This document shows, one piece after another, positions 27,766-36,723 of a DNA stretch of 64,000 bases. Both the position numbers and the translations under genes were made by a program. This DNA is from Sulfitobacter dubius. GTDB taxonomy: Bacteria > Pseudomonadota > Alphaproteobacteria > Rhodobacterales > Rhodobacteraceae. Below the pieces are notes generated by a model that did not search any database, was not told the origin of the DNA, and saw only the letters and a program-made list of their open reading frames with translations. Every line of letters starts with the position of its first letter. Position 1 is the stretch's first letter. The stretch is from positions 372,001 to 436,000 of the forward strand of contig NZ_FOPG01000002.1 in NCBI RefSeq assembly GCF_900113435.1, written 5' to 3'.

Positions 27766-28314
27766 ATGCAGGATATTTCCGACTTAGGCCCAGACCGCAG
27801 CTTGCTTTTGGTCGATGACGATGAGCCGTTTCTGCGCCGCTTGGCCAAGGCGATGGAAAAACGCGGCTTTGAGGTGGAAACCGCAGGTTCTGTTGCGGCG
27901 GGCAAGGCCATCGCCACCGCGCGTCCCCCGGCCTTTGCCGTTGTCGACCTGCGCCTTCAGGATGGCAATGGTCTAGATGTTGTCGAAGTGCTCCGCGACA
28001 AACGCGCCGATACGCGGGTTGTCGTGCTGACCGGATATGGTGCGATTGCCACGGCGGTTGCGGCGGTCAAAAGTGGCGCTACGGATTACCTCTCAAAACC
28101 CGCTGATGCTAATGACATCGTGAACGCGCTTCTGGCCACCGGGGGCAATCTGCCCGAGCCGCCGGAAAATCCCATGAGTGCGGATCGCGTGCGGTGGGAA
28201 CATATCCAACGGGTCTATGAACTCTGTGATCGCAATGTATCGGAAACCGCGCGGCGGTTGAACATGCACCGGCGGACCTTGCAGCGTATCTTGGCAAAAC
28301 GCTCGCCGCGCTAA
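27766..28314 (+). CDS. regA: RegA/PrrA response regulator
   Basis: RegA is the DNA-binding partner of RegB, acting on respiration, carbon and nitrogen fixation genes and, in phototrophs, photosynthesis genes. The 182-residue protein has acidic pocket LLLVDDDE (about 13-20), phosphoacceptor Asp61 in VVDLRLQDG, LTGYG and SKPAD, then a proline-rich hinge (LPEPPENP) and the near-invariant C-terminal helix-turn-helix NVSETARRLNMHRRTLQRIL. The ATG at 27766 stands 5 bases after AGGGGA; an adjacent TTG at 27763 is less likely. It converges with the GNAT gene, overlapping by 4 bases. Confidence 0.97.
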   Translation: MQDISDLGPDRSLLLVDDDEPFLRRLAKAMEKRGFEVETAGSVAAGKAIATARPPAFAVVDLRLQDGNGLDVVEVLRDKRADTRVVVLTGYGAIATAVAAVKSGATDYLSKPADANDIVNALLATGGNLPEPPENPMSADRVRWEHIQRVYELCDRNVSETARRLNMHRRTLQRILAKRSPR

Positions 28315-28790
28315 AGCTCGAACCGTTTCCAGATTTTATCGACCCGCGTGCCGTCGGCCAGTGTACAGTTGGGCAGGCGGCGGAAATCTTCGAACCCGCG
28401 GCTTTGGTAATAGGTCAATCCGCCGGAATTGTCGGCGCGGATGATGGCGTGGATATGGGCATAGCCTAGGTCACGCGCGGCAGTCTTTGTCTGCTCGAAC
28501 AGGGCCGAGCCGATGCCGAAGCCCGTCTCGCCGACCCGCACGAAGGTCGCGACATCCACACCGCCTTCGGGCAGGTCTGGATGGGGCTCTATATACTGAA
28601 AGCCTTTGATCCTGCCGCTTTCATCTTCTGCCAGATGCCACGCGCTATCGGGGGTGGCCATCCAGCCCTGCAACTCACGCGCGGTGACGGGACTGACCAT
28701 TGCGGTGGTGCCGCCCTTGGCGATGATAGCGTTCAGTAGGTCGGCCAAGGCGCGGGTATCGAGCGCTCCGGCGCGGCGGATGTGGATCAC
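28311..28790 (-). CDS. GNAT-family N-acetyltransferase
   Basis: The 159-residue protein has the GNAT fold. A front strand IHIRRAGALD is followed by ATFVRVGETGFGIGSALFEQ, which holds the acetyl-CoA P-loop (R/Q-x-x-G-x-G/A here as VGETGFGIG, about 92-100), and GLTYYQSRGFEDFR near 130. The acceptor is unknown. A GTG at 28790 overlaps the stop of the HD gene (GTGA), giving a family-like N-terminus; an upstream extension to 28958 would lie inside that gene. Coupled to the HD gene. Confidence 0.85.
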   Translation of the reverse strand: MIHIRRAGALDTRALADLLNAIIAKGGTTAMVSPVTARELQGWMATPDSAWHLAEDESGRIKGFQYIEPHPDLPEGGVDVATFVRVGETGFGIGSALFEQTKTAARDLGYAHIHAIIRADNSGGLTYYQSRGFEDFRRLPNCTLADGTRVDKIWKRFEL

Positions 28791-29383
28791 GCCATTTCGC
28801 GCAGCAGCGCCGCGTGCCGTTCCGTGAACTCGGCCCGCACCTCGACCGGCGGGCGCAGCAGGATGGTCAGCCCCTCCATCAGCGCCGCATCGGGGCGGCC
28901 AAAGAAACGGGTCGCCTCGGTCTCGGAGAAGCCAGCGATCTGGCTCGCCTCCATCCATGCGCTGACACGATCCGCCTTTTTGATCTGCTGCTTGACGCGC
29001 ACCGGCAAGCTGGCGGGGAGGCCAAAGCGGACATGCACGGCGGTGGTCAACCGCTCATCCAAGGCGCGATAATCCGGCCCAACGGCAGCCTTCACGGGCG
29101 AGATCATGTCGCCGATCACATATTCAGGTGCGTCATGCAGCAGCGCAGCCAAACGCCATTTCGCAGGCGCGCGGGGGGCGATCCGGGCAAAGATCGTCTC
29201 GACCAACAGCGAATGTTCAGCGACCGAATAGGCATAGTCGCCCCGCGTCTGGCCGTTCCAGCGGGCGACGAAGGCCAGCCCATGCGCGATGTCCTCAATC
29301 TCAACATCCACCGGGGTCGGATCTAGCAGATCTAGCCGCCGACCTGAGAGCATCCTTTGCCACGCGCGGGGTTTCTGAGCCAT
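28787..29383 (-). CDS. HD-domain hydrolase (YfbR-like nucleotidase type)
   Basis: The 198-residue protein has HD-superfamily metal-binding motifs: VAEHSLLVE (about 54-62) and LLHDAPEYVIGDM (about 80-92), with a later Asp in KKADRVSAW. This pattern matches small phosphohydrolases such as YfbR 5'-nucleotidase, so nucleotide hydrolysis is likely but the substrate is unknown. AAGGA 9 bases before the ATG at 29383 favours that start over one at 29422 without a ribosome site. It is divergent from a small exported protein gene. Confidence 0.85.
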   Translation of the reverse strand: MAQKPRAWQRMLSGRRLDLLDPTPVDVEIEDIAHGLAFVARWNGQTRGDYAYSVAEHSLLVETIFARIAPRAPAKWRLAALLHDAPEYVIGDMISPVKAAVGPDYRALDERLTTAVHVRFGLPASLPVRVKQQIKKADRVSAWMEASQIAGFSETEATRFFGRPDAALMEGLTILLRPPVEVRAEFTERHAALLREMA

Positions 29384-29461
29384 CGCGATGCGGTCCTTCC
29401 TTGGTAATCCTTTGGGAACCATTGCCCATTACACCCTGTTCATCCCACGAAGGAGATAATC

Positions 29462-29764
29462 ATGAAACCCGTTTTTTCCGGTACGATACTTGCAGTTACC
29501 TTGGCCAGCCTCGCAGGTGCTGCACAGGCAGAAGAAGTCTGCATGCCCGCCAAGGAAATGAAGTCTGCCCTGATCGATTGGTACGGCGAAGAGCCTGTGC
29601 CGGGTCAGCGCGAGGACAACAATCAACTTTGGGCATCGGATCAATCGGGCACATGGACATTGGTCAAGACATTGGCAGACGGTAATGCCTGCGTCCTGGC
29701 CCAAGGTGACGATTGGATGGCGGGGCTGTCGGGCGATAAGCAACTGGCCGCTCTTCAGAAGTGA
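29462..29764 (+). CDS. Small secreted protein, function unknown
   Basis: The 100-residue product has a clear Sec signal (VFSGTILAVTLASLAGAAQA, about 4-23, cleavage after AQA) and a mature part of about 77 residues with two cysteines (CMPAKEM and NACVLA) that could form a disulfide. It has no metal or enzyme motif I recognise. GAAGGAG 6 bases before the ATG at 29462 is a strong ribosome site. It stands alone between the divergent HD gene and ahcY, which starts 84 bases downstream. Confidence 0.85.
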   Translation: MKPVFSGTILAVTLASLAGAAQAEEVCMPAKEMKSALIDWYGEEPVPGQREDNNQLWASDQSGTWTLVKTLADGNACVLAQGDDWMAGLSGDKQLAALQK

Positions 29765-29848
29765 TACGGTAGGGGCCTCTGCCATTCACATTGAGAATTC
29801 GCGGCGAAGGTGCTAACCGCCCTGCAACACTTCAAACAGGAGCGCCGC

Positions 29849-31240
29849 ATGGCCCACGACTATATTGTTAAAGATATCAATCTGGCGGCCTACGGGCGCA
29901 AAGAGCTGGACATCGCCGAGACCGAGATGCCGGGTCTGATGGCGCTGCGCGACGAATACGGTGAGAGCAAGCCGTTGAAAGGCTCGCGGATCGTCGGTTC
30001 GCTGCATATGACCATCCAGACCGCCGTGCTAATTGAGACGCTCGTCGCACTTGGCGCGGATGTGCGTTGGGCATCCTGCAACATCTTCTCCACCCAAGAC
30101 CACGCCGCGGCGGCGATCGCCGAAGCGGGCGTTCCGGTCTTCGCCATCAAAGGCCAGTCGCTGGTTGAGCATTGGGATTACCTCGACAAATCCTTCATGT
30201 TCCCCGACGGCCCGAACCTGATCCTTGACGATGGCGGCGATGCGACACTCTATATCCTGCTTGGTGCACGGGTTGAGAATGGCGAAGATGAGCTGATCTC
30301 CGTTCCCAAGTCCGAGGAAGAAGAAGCGATCTTTGCCCAGATCAAAAAGCGTATGGCGGAAAGCCCCGGCTGGTTCACCAAGATGCGCGACCAGATCAAA
30401 GGCGTGTCCGAAGAGACCACCACCGGCGTGCACCGTCTCTATGAATTGGTGAAACAGGGCCAACTGCCCTTCCCCGCGATCAATGTGAACGACTCTGTCA
30501 CCAAGTCGAAATTTGACAACAAATATGGCTGTAAAGAAAGTCTCGTCGACGGTATCCGCCGCGCCACCGACACGATGATGGCCGGTAAGGTCGCTGTTGT
30601 GATGGGCTACGGCGATGTGGGCAAAGGCTCCGCCGCAAGCTTGCGCGGTGCGGGTGCCCGCGTGAAAGTGACCGAGGTCGATCCAATTTGCGCGCTGCAA
30701 GCCGCGATGGACGGTTTTGAAGTCGTGCTGCTGGAAGATGTCGTAGCCACCGCCGATATCTTCATCACCACCACCGGCAACAAGGACGTGATCCGCATCG
30801 AGCATATGCGCGAGATGAAGGACATGGCGATCGTCGGCAACATCGGCCACTTCGACAACGAAATCCAAGTTGCCGCGCTGAAGAACCACAAGTGGACCAA
30901 CATCAAAGAACAGGTGGACATGATCGAGATGCCGAACGGCAATCGCCTGATCCTGCTCTCCGAAGGGCGCCTGCTGAACCTCGGCAACGCCACCGGCCAC
31001 CCGTCTTTCGTGATGTCAGCTTCCTTTACCAATCAGGTTTTGGCGCAGATTGAGCTCTGGGAAAACACCGACAAATACGGCAATGACGTCTACATCCTGC
31101 CCAAACATCTGGATGAAAAAGTTGCCCGCCTGCACCTCGATCGGATCGGCGTGAAGCTGTCAAAGCTGAACCCGGAACAGGCTGCCTATATCGGCGTGAC
31201 CCCCGAAGGTCCGTTCAAGCCCGAACATTATCGATACTAA
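29849..31240 (+). CDS. ahcY: S-adenosylhomocysteine hydrolase
   Basis: AhcY splits S-adenosylhomocysteine into homocysteine and adenosine, removing the inhibitory product of methylation. The 463-residue protein shows [16 protein letters not shown] (about 48-63), the NAD site [15 protein letters not shown] (about 251-265), [10 protein letters not shown] and the C-terminal [12 protein letters not shown] and FKPEHYRY end. Length and motifs are standard for the bacterial long form. CAGGAG precedes the ATG at 29849; an extension to 29810 lacks similarity. No SAH riboswitch was recognised upstream. A terminator follows at 31275. Confidence 0.98.
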   Translation: MAHDYIVKDINLAAYGRKELDIAETEMPGLMALRDEYGESKPLKGSRIVGSLHMTIQTAVLIETLVALGADVRWASCNIFSTQDHAAAAIAEAGVPVFAIKGQSLVEHWDYLDKSFMFPDGPNLILDDGGDATLYILLGARVENGEDELISVPKSEEEEAIFAQIKKRMAESPGWFTKMRDQIKGVSEETTTGVHRLYELVKQGQLPFPAINVNDSVTKSKFDNKYGCKESLVDGIRRATDTMMAGKVAVVMGYGDVGKGSAASLRGAGARVKVTEVDPICALQAAMDGFEVVLLEDVVATADIFITTTGNKDVIRIEHMREMKDMAIVGNIGHFDNEIQVAALKNHKWTNIKEQVDMIEMPNGNRLILLSEGRLLNLGNATGHPSFVMSASFTNQVLAQIELWENTDKYGNDVYILPKHLDEKVARLHLDRIGVKLSKLNPEQAAYIGVTPEGPFKPEHYRY

Positions 31241-31274
31241 TCGGTCGGTTCACCGCCCTTTCGTAAAAATAACC

Positions 31275-31312
31275 ACGCCGTCTTGCATATCGCAGGGCGG
31301 CGTCTTTCGTTT
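31275..31312 (+). terminator. Rho-independent terminator after ahcY
   Basis: ACGCCGTCTTGC (31275-31286) pairs with GCAGGGCGGCGT (31292-31303), including two G-U pairs, around a 5-base loop, followed by CTTTCGTTT. Confidence 0.8.
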
Positions 31313-31444
31313 AACCATTTGAAAGTATGTATATAAATTATCTCTCGGCGGATTCAGGCAGATATCCGCGCGCTCCGGGTAGGAAGCGGAACATAGTCAT
31401 CCGGGCGGTGTTTCTTCCCCAGACCATTACAAAGGAGTTCGAAA

Positions 31445-32356
31445 ATGAAACGTACATTCCTGAAATCGACCGTCGCCGCCCTTGCTCTGACAGCGGGCAC
31501 CGCTTTCGCTCAGACTGCCGACACCACTGCTGGTGCAGCAGCAAATGCCGAAGCGACCGTCTCTGGTGAAACCGTGTCCAACACCGCCGACGATCTTGGC
31601 ACATCGGTTGAAAAAGAAGCCGAGCAAACTGCCGAAATGTCGCGCGAAGATTCAGATGATTACGAAGGGACAAACGACCCGGAGGCAACTGATGAAGTGC
31701 TGACCGCGCCGACCGAAAGCGCAGAAATCGACGGTGATACCGAAGTCGATAATGACGCTGAACTGACCGCCGAGACCGAAGAGGTGGCGCCAACCACAGA
31801 CGCCGAAGCGGGTCTGGCCGGGAATGCTGATTCAGAGTCGAATTCGACGCTGAGTACAGACACAAGCGGCACAGCGACGACTGAAACCGATACCGATGTC
31901 GCTGCTGAGGAAAACGCCGAAGTCGATAGCGAAATGACCGCTGAAATCGAAGGCGAGAATGAAACTGATCTGACTGAAGATGTCGCCTCCGACACCGAAG
32001 CTGACATGGAAACAGACGTCACACGGACCGACACCGGCATGAGCAACGCCTTTTCCGGCATGGTCGTAGGTGACTTGGTTGGCCTGACCGTTGTCGAAGC
32101 TGACGGTGATACCATCGGTGACATTGATTACGTGATCCAAACCGACACGGGCTATGCCGCAGTCGTTGGCGTGGGTGGTTTCCTTGGCCTTGGCGAACAC
32201 ACCGTCGCCGTACCGCTTGAAGAAATCTCTATGGCGGCTGAGAATGACCTGAAGCTGAGCACTTGGACCAAAGCCGAGTTGGAAGCGCAGCCAGAGGTTG
32301 ATGAAAGCCAGATTGAAGGGCTTGAAAACGACGTCAGCCTTGACGACGCATCCTAA
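31445..32356 (+). CDS. Exported hyperacidic protein with C-terminal PRC-barrel domain
   Basis: The 303-residue protein has a Sec signal (LKSTVAALALTAGTAFAQ, about 5-22), then about 180 residues of low-complexity Glu/Asp/Thr/Ala/Ser sequence with almost no basic residues, then a PRC-barrel-like domain from about 205 to 275 (GDLVGLTVVEADGDTIGDIDYVI ... GGFLGLGEHTVAVPLEEI). PRC-barrels are small beta folds found in photosynthetic reaction centre H subunits and in many exported proteins. The acidic part probably stays disordered and could bind cations or envelope polymers, which is inference. A good ribosome site AAAGGAG is 8 bases before the ATG. A strong terminator follows, so it is a single-gene unit. 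Confidence 0.85.
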   Translation: MKRTFLKSTVAALALTAGTAFAQTADTTAGAAANAEATVSGETVSNTADDLGTSVEKEAEQTAEMSREDSDDYEGTNDPEATDEVLTAPTESAEIDGDTEVDNDAELTAETEEVAPTTDAEAGLAGNADSESNSTLSTDTSGTATTETDTDVAAEENAEVDSEMTAEIEGENETDLTEDVASDTEADMETDVTRTDTGMSNAFSGMVVGDLVGLTVVEADGDTIGDIDYVIQTDTGYAAVVGVGGFLGLGEHTVAVPLEEISMAAENDLKLSTWTKAELEAQPEVDESQIEGLENDVSLDDAS

Positions 32357-32379
32357 GATACGGACGGATATTTAGCGTA

Positions 32380-32408
32380 GAGGCGTCCCCTTGGGGCGCC
32401 TCTTTTTT
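32380..32408 (+). terminator. Strong Rho-independent terminator after the PRC-barrel gene
   Basis: GAGGCG-TCCCC (32380-32390) pairs with GGGG-CGCCTC (32393-32402), followed by six T. Confidence 0.9.
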
Positions 32409-32528
32409 GTGCTCAGCATGGGGCTACAAACGGCGGCGAAATAAATCTTTTGCAAAACAGCGATATGACTTTAGGCTCCCGTTTCAGGAACCCCTGCGGG
32501 GCCGAAGTTTACTATTGGGAGAGATGTT

Positions 32529-32870
32529 ATGGGCAAGCGTGATGAATGGATCGCGAAATACGCCGAAGACCTGAAGAACAAATGCGGCATGGATCCAGAC
32601 ATGGACCTATTGACCAAGGTGACTATCGGCTGCGGTCCGTCGATCTATAACGCCGACGCGCAGACGGTGTCTTCGAGCGACACGGCGGAATTGAACACTG
32701 TGAAGGACAATTTTCTTATCAAGAAACTCGGCCTGCCGGATGATGAACATCTGATGGGCGGTATTCAAAAAGCGATAGAAACCTATGGCCGTTCCGAGCG
32801 GAACAAATACCGCGCCGTGGTTTATTATATGCTGGTCAAACACTTTGGCAAAGAGTCGGTTTACGGCTGA
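32529..32870 (+). CDS. DUF2853-family protein
   Basis: The 113-residue soluble protein matches what I know of DUF2853: MGKRDEWIAKYAEDLKNKCG at the front and, in the rear, DEHLMGGIQKAIETYG followed by SERNKYRAVVYYMLVKHFGKE. The fold is a small helical domain and no function is established. No signal or membrane segment. A ribosome site GGGAGAG precedes the ATG at 32529. A terminator follows, so it is transcribed alone. Confidence 0.85.
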   Translation: MGKRDEWIAKYAEDLKNKCGMDPDMDLLTKVTIGCGPSIYNADAQTVSSSDTAELNTVKDNFLIKKLGLPDDEHLMGGIQKAIETYGRSERNKYRAVVYYMLVKHFGKESVYG

Positions 32871-32905
32871 GCAAGCCCTTAGGGTACCTTAACAAATCCT
32901 TTCTT

Positions 32906-32941
32906 GAAGCGCGCGCTTGGTTAAGCGTGCGTTTCGTTTTT
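32906..32941 (+). terminator. Rho-independent terminator after the DUF2853 gene
   Basis: GAAGCGCGCGCTT (32906-32918) pairs, with two G-U positions, with AAGCGTGCGTTTC (32923-32935) around GGTT, followed by GTTTTT. Confidence 0.85.
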
Positions 32942-32950
32942 GAACGGGCT

Positions 32951-33105
32951 TTGACATAGTCGAAAGTTGCGCAAAACAGTCGTTTCGGCTATTTCTCTAG
33001 TATCGGCTAGGTAGGGCAGACCAACGTTTAAAGAACATGTGTGGTGGTTACGGGAGCACATGGGGTGAGAAGGGTTCTGGCGGGGTGCCGGAACCCTTCT
33101 TCGTT
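32951..33105 (+). ncRNA. Candidate small RNA gene, orphan promoter-to-terminator unit
   Basis: Just after the DUF2853 terminator, TTGACA (32951-32956) is a perfect -35 box; 17 bases on, AAACAG (32974-32979) is a weak -10. The implied RNA of about 120 bases would start near 32986 and end at the hairpin at 33068-33100. A short reading frame from an ATG at 33037 runs through that hairpin and into the antisense of the EVE gene, so coding is unlikely. No known RNA family was recognised. Its end points toward the converging EVE gene. Confidence 0.4.
33068..33105 (+). terminator. Terminator-like hairpin of the candidate small RNA
   Basis: AGAAGGGTTC (33068-33077) pairs perfectly with GAACCCTTCT (33091-33100), with an inner GGC/GCC pair and a short loop, followed by TCGTTT. 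It lies close to the 3' end of the leftward EVE gene and could also act for that strand. Confidence 0.65.
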
Positions 33106-33130
33106 TCACAATGGTCAAAACCTGCTGGGC

Positions 33131-33550
33131 CTAGGGTGCTGTTTTTCCCAAGGTGCAGATCAACTCCCATTCCGCGTCCGTTACCGGCTGCACCGATAGG
33201 CGGGAGTTTTTCACCAGCACCATATCCTCAAGTCGCGGATCGGCTTTGATCGTATCCAACGTGACCGGAACGGCGAAAGACCGTACCGCCTTAATGTCCA
33301 CGCATTCCCAACGCGGATCATCTGTGCTGCTGTCGGGGTGCGCCTCGGCGCAAACTTCGACCATGCCAACGATCTCACGGTCTTTCTGCGAGTGGTAGAA
33401 GAACCCCAGATCGCCAAGCTTCATCTCGCGCATGAAGTTGCGCGCTTGATAGTTGCGCACGCCGTCCCATTCCTCACCCGCGTCGCCTTTGGCTTTCTGG
33501 TCGGCCCAGCTCCATGTTGCGGGTTCGGATTTGAACAACCAATAGGCCAT
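33131..33550 (-). CDS. EVE-domain protein
   Basis: EVE domains belong to the PUA-like fold and bind modified bases in DNA or RNA in characterised members. The 139-residue protein begins AYWLFKSEPATWSWADQ, with WDGVRNYQARNFMREMKLGD and FFYHSQKDREIVGMVEV, all signature pieces. It lacks a fused nuclease domain. The start shares one base with the yciI stop (TGATG), making it the last of four genes: tsaD, gpsA, yciI, EVE. Confidence 0.93.
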   Translation of the reverse strand: MAYWLFKSEPATWSWADQKAKGDAGEEWDGVRNYQARNFMREMKLGDLGFFYHSQKDREIVGMVEVCAEAHPDSSTDDPRWECVDIKAVRSFAVPVTLDTIKADPRLEDMVLVKNSRLSVQPVTDAEWELICTLGKTAP

Positions 33551-33822
33551 CAGCCGATCACCCGGTTCCAGTGGGTCAGGGTAACGCTTTGGAACAATCC
33601 GGCCTTGGCATAGGGGTCATTCGCGGCCCAATCTTCGGCTCCGGCCATGTCAGGCACATCCAGAATGATTAGCGAGCCGATCATGCTGCCTTCGCCGTTC
33701 AAGAGCGGGCCAGCCTGGGCCACAGCATCGCTGGATTTGAGGTAGGCAAGGTGATCGGGCCGATTTTCCTGACGGATCGGCAGGCCATCGGCTTTGTCAT
33801 GGGCGATTAGGGCAACAAACAT
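33550..33822 (-). CDS. YciI-family protein
   Basis: The 90-residue protein has the YciI fold, a ferredoxin-like barrel with a His/Asp pair: FVALIAHDKADGLPIRQENRPDHLAYLK near the front and MAGAEDWAANDPYAKAGLF near the rear, with NDPYxxAGL the family's signature. Members have been seen as muconolactone-isomerase-like small enzymes or ligand-binding domains, mostly uncharacterised. AAGGAAG before the ATG overlaps the gpsA end; the genes are 1 base apart. Confidence 0.9.
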   Translation of the reverse strand: MFVALIAHDKADGLPIRQENRPDHLAYLKSSDAVAQAGPLLNGEGSMIGSLIILDVPDMAGAEDWAANDPYAKAGLFQSVTLTHWNRVIG

Positions 33823-33823
33823 A

Positions 33824-34777
33824 TCATTCTTCCTTTAGGGGGCGTGTCAGCAGAGATTTCATAGCGCCAGGCACATCTAACTGGTTGTCGAGCAATCCGG
33901 CAACCGCACGCGTAATCGGCATGTCGAGCGCGGCTTTGCGCGCCAATGCATCAACGGCGCGGGCGGTGGCGGCACCTTCGACCGTGGTCGACGGGTCAAA
34001 GGGCGTGCCTTGGCCCAGCGATTGCCCCAGCCGGTAGTTGCGCGATTGCTCGGAGGTGCAGGTCAGCGTCAGATCGCCAAAGCCCGAAAGCCCGGCCAGC
34101 GTTGTCGGTTCGGCCTTCAGATGCGTGGCGAGGCGCTGCATTTCGGCATATCCGCGCGTCATCAGGGCCGCTCGTGCGCTTTCGCCCAGACCCGCCCCAA
34201 TCGCGGCACCGCTTGCGATCGCGACCACATTCTTCAGCGCCCCACCTAATTCCGCACCGATGGTGTCCGTGGTGCGGTATAGCCGCAGGTTCGCTGTGGT
34301 CAGTTCCGTTTGAAGGTATTTTCCAGCCTCTGCATCTGCGCAGGCCAAGGTCAGCGCCGTGGGCAACTCCCGTGCGATATCGGCGGCAAAACTTGGCCCC
34401 GTGAGGATCGCAGCCTTCGCATCGGGGATCGTCTGCGCAATCACGCTCACTGGTCCGACGCCGCTGCTGAGTTCGATGCCCTTGCAGCAGGCAACCAGAT
34501 GTTTCCCGTGAAGCAGGGTAGCGTGTTCTTCCAGTACGCTGCGCAGCTTTTGCATCGGGACGGCAAGCAGCAGTATGTCCGCTCGACACCCGAGGGGGAG
34601 GCTATTGGTCACCGAAAGGCGATCGGGAAATGGGCAGTCCGGCAGACGTTTGCTATTCTCGCGTCGGTCAGCCATGTCGCCTGGTTCGCGGGCCCAGAGT
34701 GTCACCGGACCTTTGCCCGCCAGCGATATCGCCAGCGCCGTGCCAAAGGCCCCTGCGCCCAGAACCGATACGCTCAC
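33824..34777 (-). CDS. gpsA: Glycerol-3-phosphate dehydrogenase [NAD(P)+]
   Basis: GpsA reduces dihydroxyacetone phosphate to sn-glycerol 3-phosphate for phospholipids. The 317-residue protein starts with GTG at 34777, giving [15 protein letters not shown] with the NAD(P) Rossmann motif at about 6-11. Next come CCKGIE (about 101), GPSFAADIA (about 128) and [21 protein letters not shown] with the catalytic lysine (about 178-198). Near the C-terminus is [16 protein letters not shown]. The GTG overlaps the tsaD stop (GTGA). An ATG further upstream at 34837 lies inside tsaD and is rejected. Confidence 0.97.
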   Translation of the reverse strand: MSVSVLGAGAFGTALAISLAGKGPVTLWAREPGDMADRRENSKRLPDCPFPDRLSVTNSLPLGCRADILLLAVPMQKLRSVLEEHATLLHGKHLVACCKGIELSSGVGPVSVIAQTIPDAKAAILTGPSFAADIARELPTALTLACADAEAGKYLQTELTTANLRLYRTTDTIGAELGGALKNVVAIASGAAIGAGLGESARAALMTRGYAEMQRLATHLKAEPTTLAGLSGFGDLTLTCTSEQSRNYRLGQSLGQGTPFDPSTTVEGAATARAVDALARKAALDMPITRAVAGLLDNQLDVPGAMKSLLTRPLKEE

Positions 34778-35877
34778 GCTTTGGCTCCCTTCTTGCCGCT
34801 GCCCAACATCGACGGCCGCGCAGTGTCTAATGGCCAACGCGGGCGGGCCGAAAGGGTCAGATCATCGGGGGCGCGCAGTACCGCTTGCTCTCCGGCTGCG
34901 AAAGCGATCATCGCGGCGTTATCAGTGCAAAGCGCCAGCGGCGGAGCGACAAAACGTGCCTCTTGCTCGGCAGCAACAGTTTCTAACGCTGCACGAATTG
35001 ACTGATTAGCAGCGACACCCCCCGCTACGCACAGACCCCGCGCGCCCTCTGCCGGATACTCTGCAAAGGCGCGGCGCGTCTTATGGGCCAACACCTCAAC
35101 CACGGCGGCTTGGAACCCTGCCGCTAAATCCGCCTGATCTTGCCGCGTCAGCCCGCCATGGGCGGCCACACATTTGTCACGGGCGCGCAGCACAGCGGTT
35201 TTCAGACCCGAAAAGGACATGTCGCACCCTTCACGATCCAACAGCGGACGCGGCAGGGCGAAGCGTTTGGCATCGCCCTCCTGCGCGCATTTCTCGATCG
35301 AAGGTCCACCGGGCTGCGGCAGGCCCAATAGCCGCGCGACCTTGTCAAATGCCTCGCCCGGCGCATCATCAATTGTGCCGCCGAGGCGATCGAAACTCTC
35401 AGGCCCGCGGACCAGCAGGAACTGGCAATGACCGCCCGAGACCAGTAGCATCAAATAGGGATAGGGCACATCATCAGTCAGTCGCGGCGTCAGCGCGTGG
35501 CCGGCCAGATGGTTGACCCCGTAAAGCGGCTTGCCCGTCGCCGCTGACAGTCCCTTGGCGCACATCACGCCCGAGACCACACCGCCGATCAACCCCGGCC
35601 CCGCAGTAACGGCGATGGCGTCGATCTGCGGCAGGGTGATCCCGGCCCCGGCCAGTGCATCCTCTACACAGTGATCTAATTTCTCTGCATGGGCGCGGGC
35701 GGCGATTTCAGGAACGACACCGCCAAAATCGGCGTGCAATTCGGTCTGGCCCGCAACAACCGACGCCAGAACCGTGCCGCGTCCGTCTTCTTCAATACGC
35801 ACTACGGCTGCTGCCGTATCGTCGCAGCTGCTTTCCAAACCAAGGATCAGGCGTGTCTGGGATTGGCGATAGGGCAT
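34774..35877 (-). CDS. tsaD: TsaD, tRNA N6-adenosine threonylcarbamoyltransferase
   Basis: TsaD transfers the threonylcarbamoyl group to A37 of ANN-decoding tRNAs with TsaB and TsaE. The 367-residue protein has the Kae1/TsaD signatures [14 protein letters not shown] (about 12-25), [16 protein letters not shown] with metal-binding His (about 46-61), [26 protein letters not shown] (about 127) and the C-terminal CTDNAAMIA. The ATG at 35877 gives [18 protein letters not shown]; the frame extends to 36120 only across the hemD gene. It is divergent from hemD with 76 bases between starts. Confidence 0.97.
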   Translation of the reverse strand: MPYRQSQTRLILGLESSCDDTAAAVVRIEEDGRGTVLASVVAGQTELHADFGGVVPEIAARAHAEKLDHCVEDALAGAGITLPQIDAIAVTAGPGLIGGVVSGVMCAKGLSAATGKPLYGVNHLAGHALTPRLTDDVPYPYLMLLVSGGHCQFLLVRGPESFDRLGGTIDDAPGEAFDKVARLLGLPQPGGPSIEKCAQEGDAKRFALPRPLLDREGCDMSFSGLKTAVLRARDKCVAAHGGLTRQDQADLAAGFQAAVVEVLAHKTRRAFAEYPAEGARGLCVAGGVAANQSIRAALETVAAEQEARFVAPPLALCTDNAAMIAFAAGEQAVLRAPDDLTLSARPRWPLDTARPSMLGSGKKGAKA

Positions 35878-35953
35878 GGGGGGCTTTCCGTTGCAAGGCA
35901 CCTGCACCGCAGGTAACACCGCTCTCACGCGCAAACAATGCCGGAGCCTTGCG

Positions 35954-36652
35954 ATGCCACAGCCAAGATTGCTTCTGACACGCCCGCAACTCGGTGCTGC
36001 GCAGTTTCTGGAACGGCTTTCTCCTGCGCTGCGCATGGGGGCTGTTATCTCTCCGCTGGTTGAAATTGCGCCGACCGCTGTGCTGGTCGACCTTACGCCG
36101 TTCGCCGGGGTGATCTTCACTTCCGCAAATGGGGTGACCCATGCGCCAGCGGGGGGTGGAATGCCTGCCTATTGTGTCGGGCCGCAAACCACGGCGGCGG
36201 CGGCTAAGTCAGGTTGGCAGGCACAAATGGCGGGGTTGGACGCCGAAGCAATGATAGCGAACCTGTCGGGGCGCACCGATATTGGGCCACTTTTGCATCT
36301 TGCTGGTCGTCATCGGCGCGGCGATATCGCTGGAATTTTAAGCGCTTCGGGTCTGACCACACAGGTTGTGATTGTCTATGAACAAAACCTGATGCCGCTC
36401 TCACCAGAGGCTCAGGCGCTGTTAGAAGGCTCTACACCGGTCATTGTGCCGCTCTTTTCTCCCCGCAGCGCGCACCATTTCGCCCAACAGGCCGCCTGCA
36501 CCACGGGAGTCATGGCCGTGTCAATTAGCTCTGCCGCTGCAGAGGCGCTTGAAGCTCTGCCGCTCTATGCGCATGATGTCGCCGCAGAACCCACTGGCGA
36601 AGCCATGGCGGAAGCCGTTGAAAAACTCTTTCGCCGCACCACCTTGCCTTGA
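35954..36652 (+). CDS. hemD: Uroporphyrinogen-III synthase
   Basis: HemD cyclises and inverts ring D of hydroxymethylbilane to give uroporphyrinogen III. The family is very divergent. The 232-residue protein begins [18 protein letters not shown], has [12 protein letters not shown] (about 53-64), [14 protein letters not shown] (about 75-88) and [16 protein letters not shown] (about 166-181), the pieces usual for HemD. GGAG precedes the ATG at 35954. Position in front of a Mic60-like and a HemY-like gene is the standard alphaproteobacterial order and strengthens the call. Confidence 0.92.
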   Translation: MPQPRLLLTRPQLGAAQFLERLSPALRMGAVISPLVEIAPTAVLVDLTPFAGVIFTSANGVTHAPAGGGMPAYCVGPQTTAAAAKSGWQAQMAGLDAEAMIANLSGRTDIGPLLHLAGRHRRGDIAGILSASGLTTQVVIVYEQNLMPLSPEAQALLEGSTPVIVPLFSPRSAHHFAQQAACTTGVMAVSISSAAAEALEALPLYAHDVAAEPTGEAMAEAVEKLFRRTTLP

Positions 36653-36723
36653 GGGGCATAGGTATGCCGGGTAAGCTCGCCTTTGCGAGTGAATGACAGG
36701 TTCAGAATTGAAAGGCGGACGGC

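Noticed and set aside
29765-29848. Possible SAH- or SAM-sensing riboswitch before ahcY
   Set aside because: The 84-base gap shows no pairing pattern or conserved core that I recognise from those families.
33037-33249. A 70-residue frame starting inside the candidate small RNA
   Set aside because: It runs through a terminator hairpin and into the antisense of the EVE gene, has no good ribosome site and a Pro/Gly-rich translation.
34778-34837. A longer N-terminus for gpsA starting at an ATG at 34837
   Set aside because: The extra residues lie inside tsaD and precede the Rossmann motif by an unusual length; the GTG at 34777 overlaps the tsaD stop as in coupled genes.
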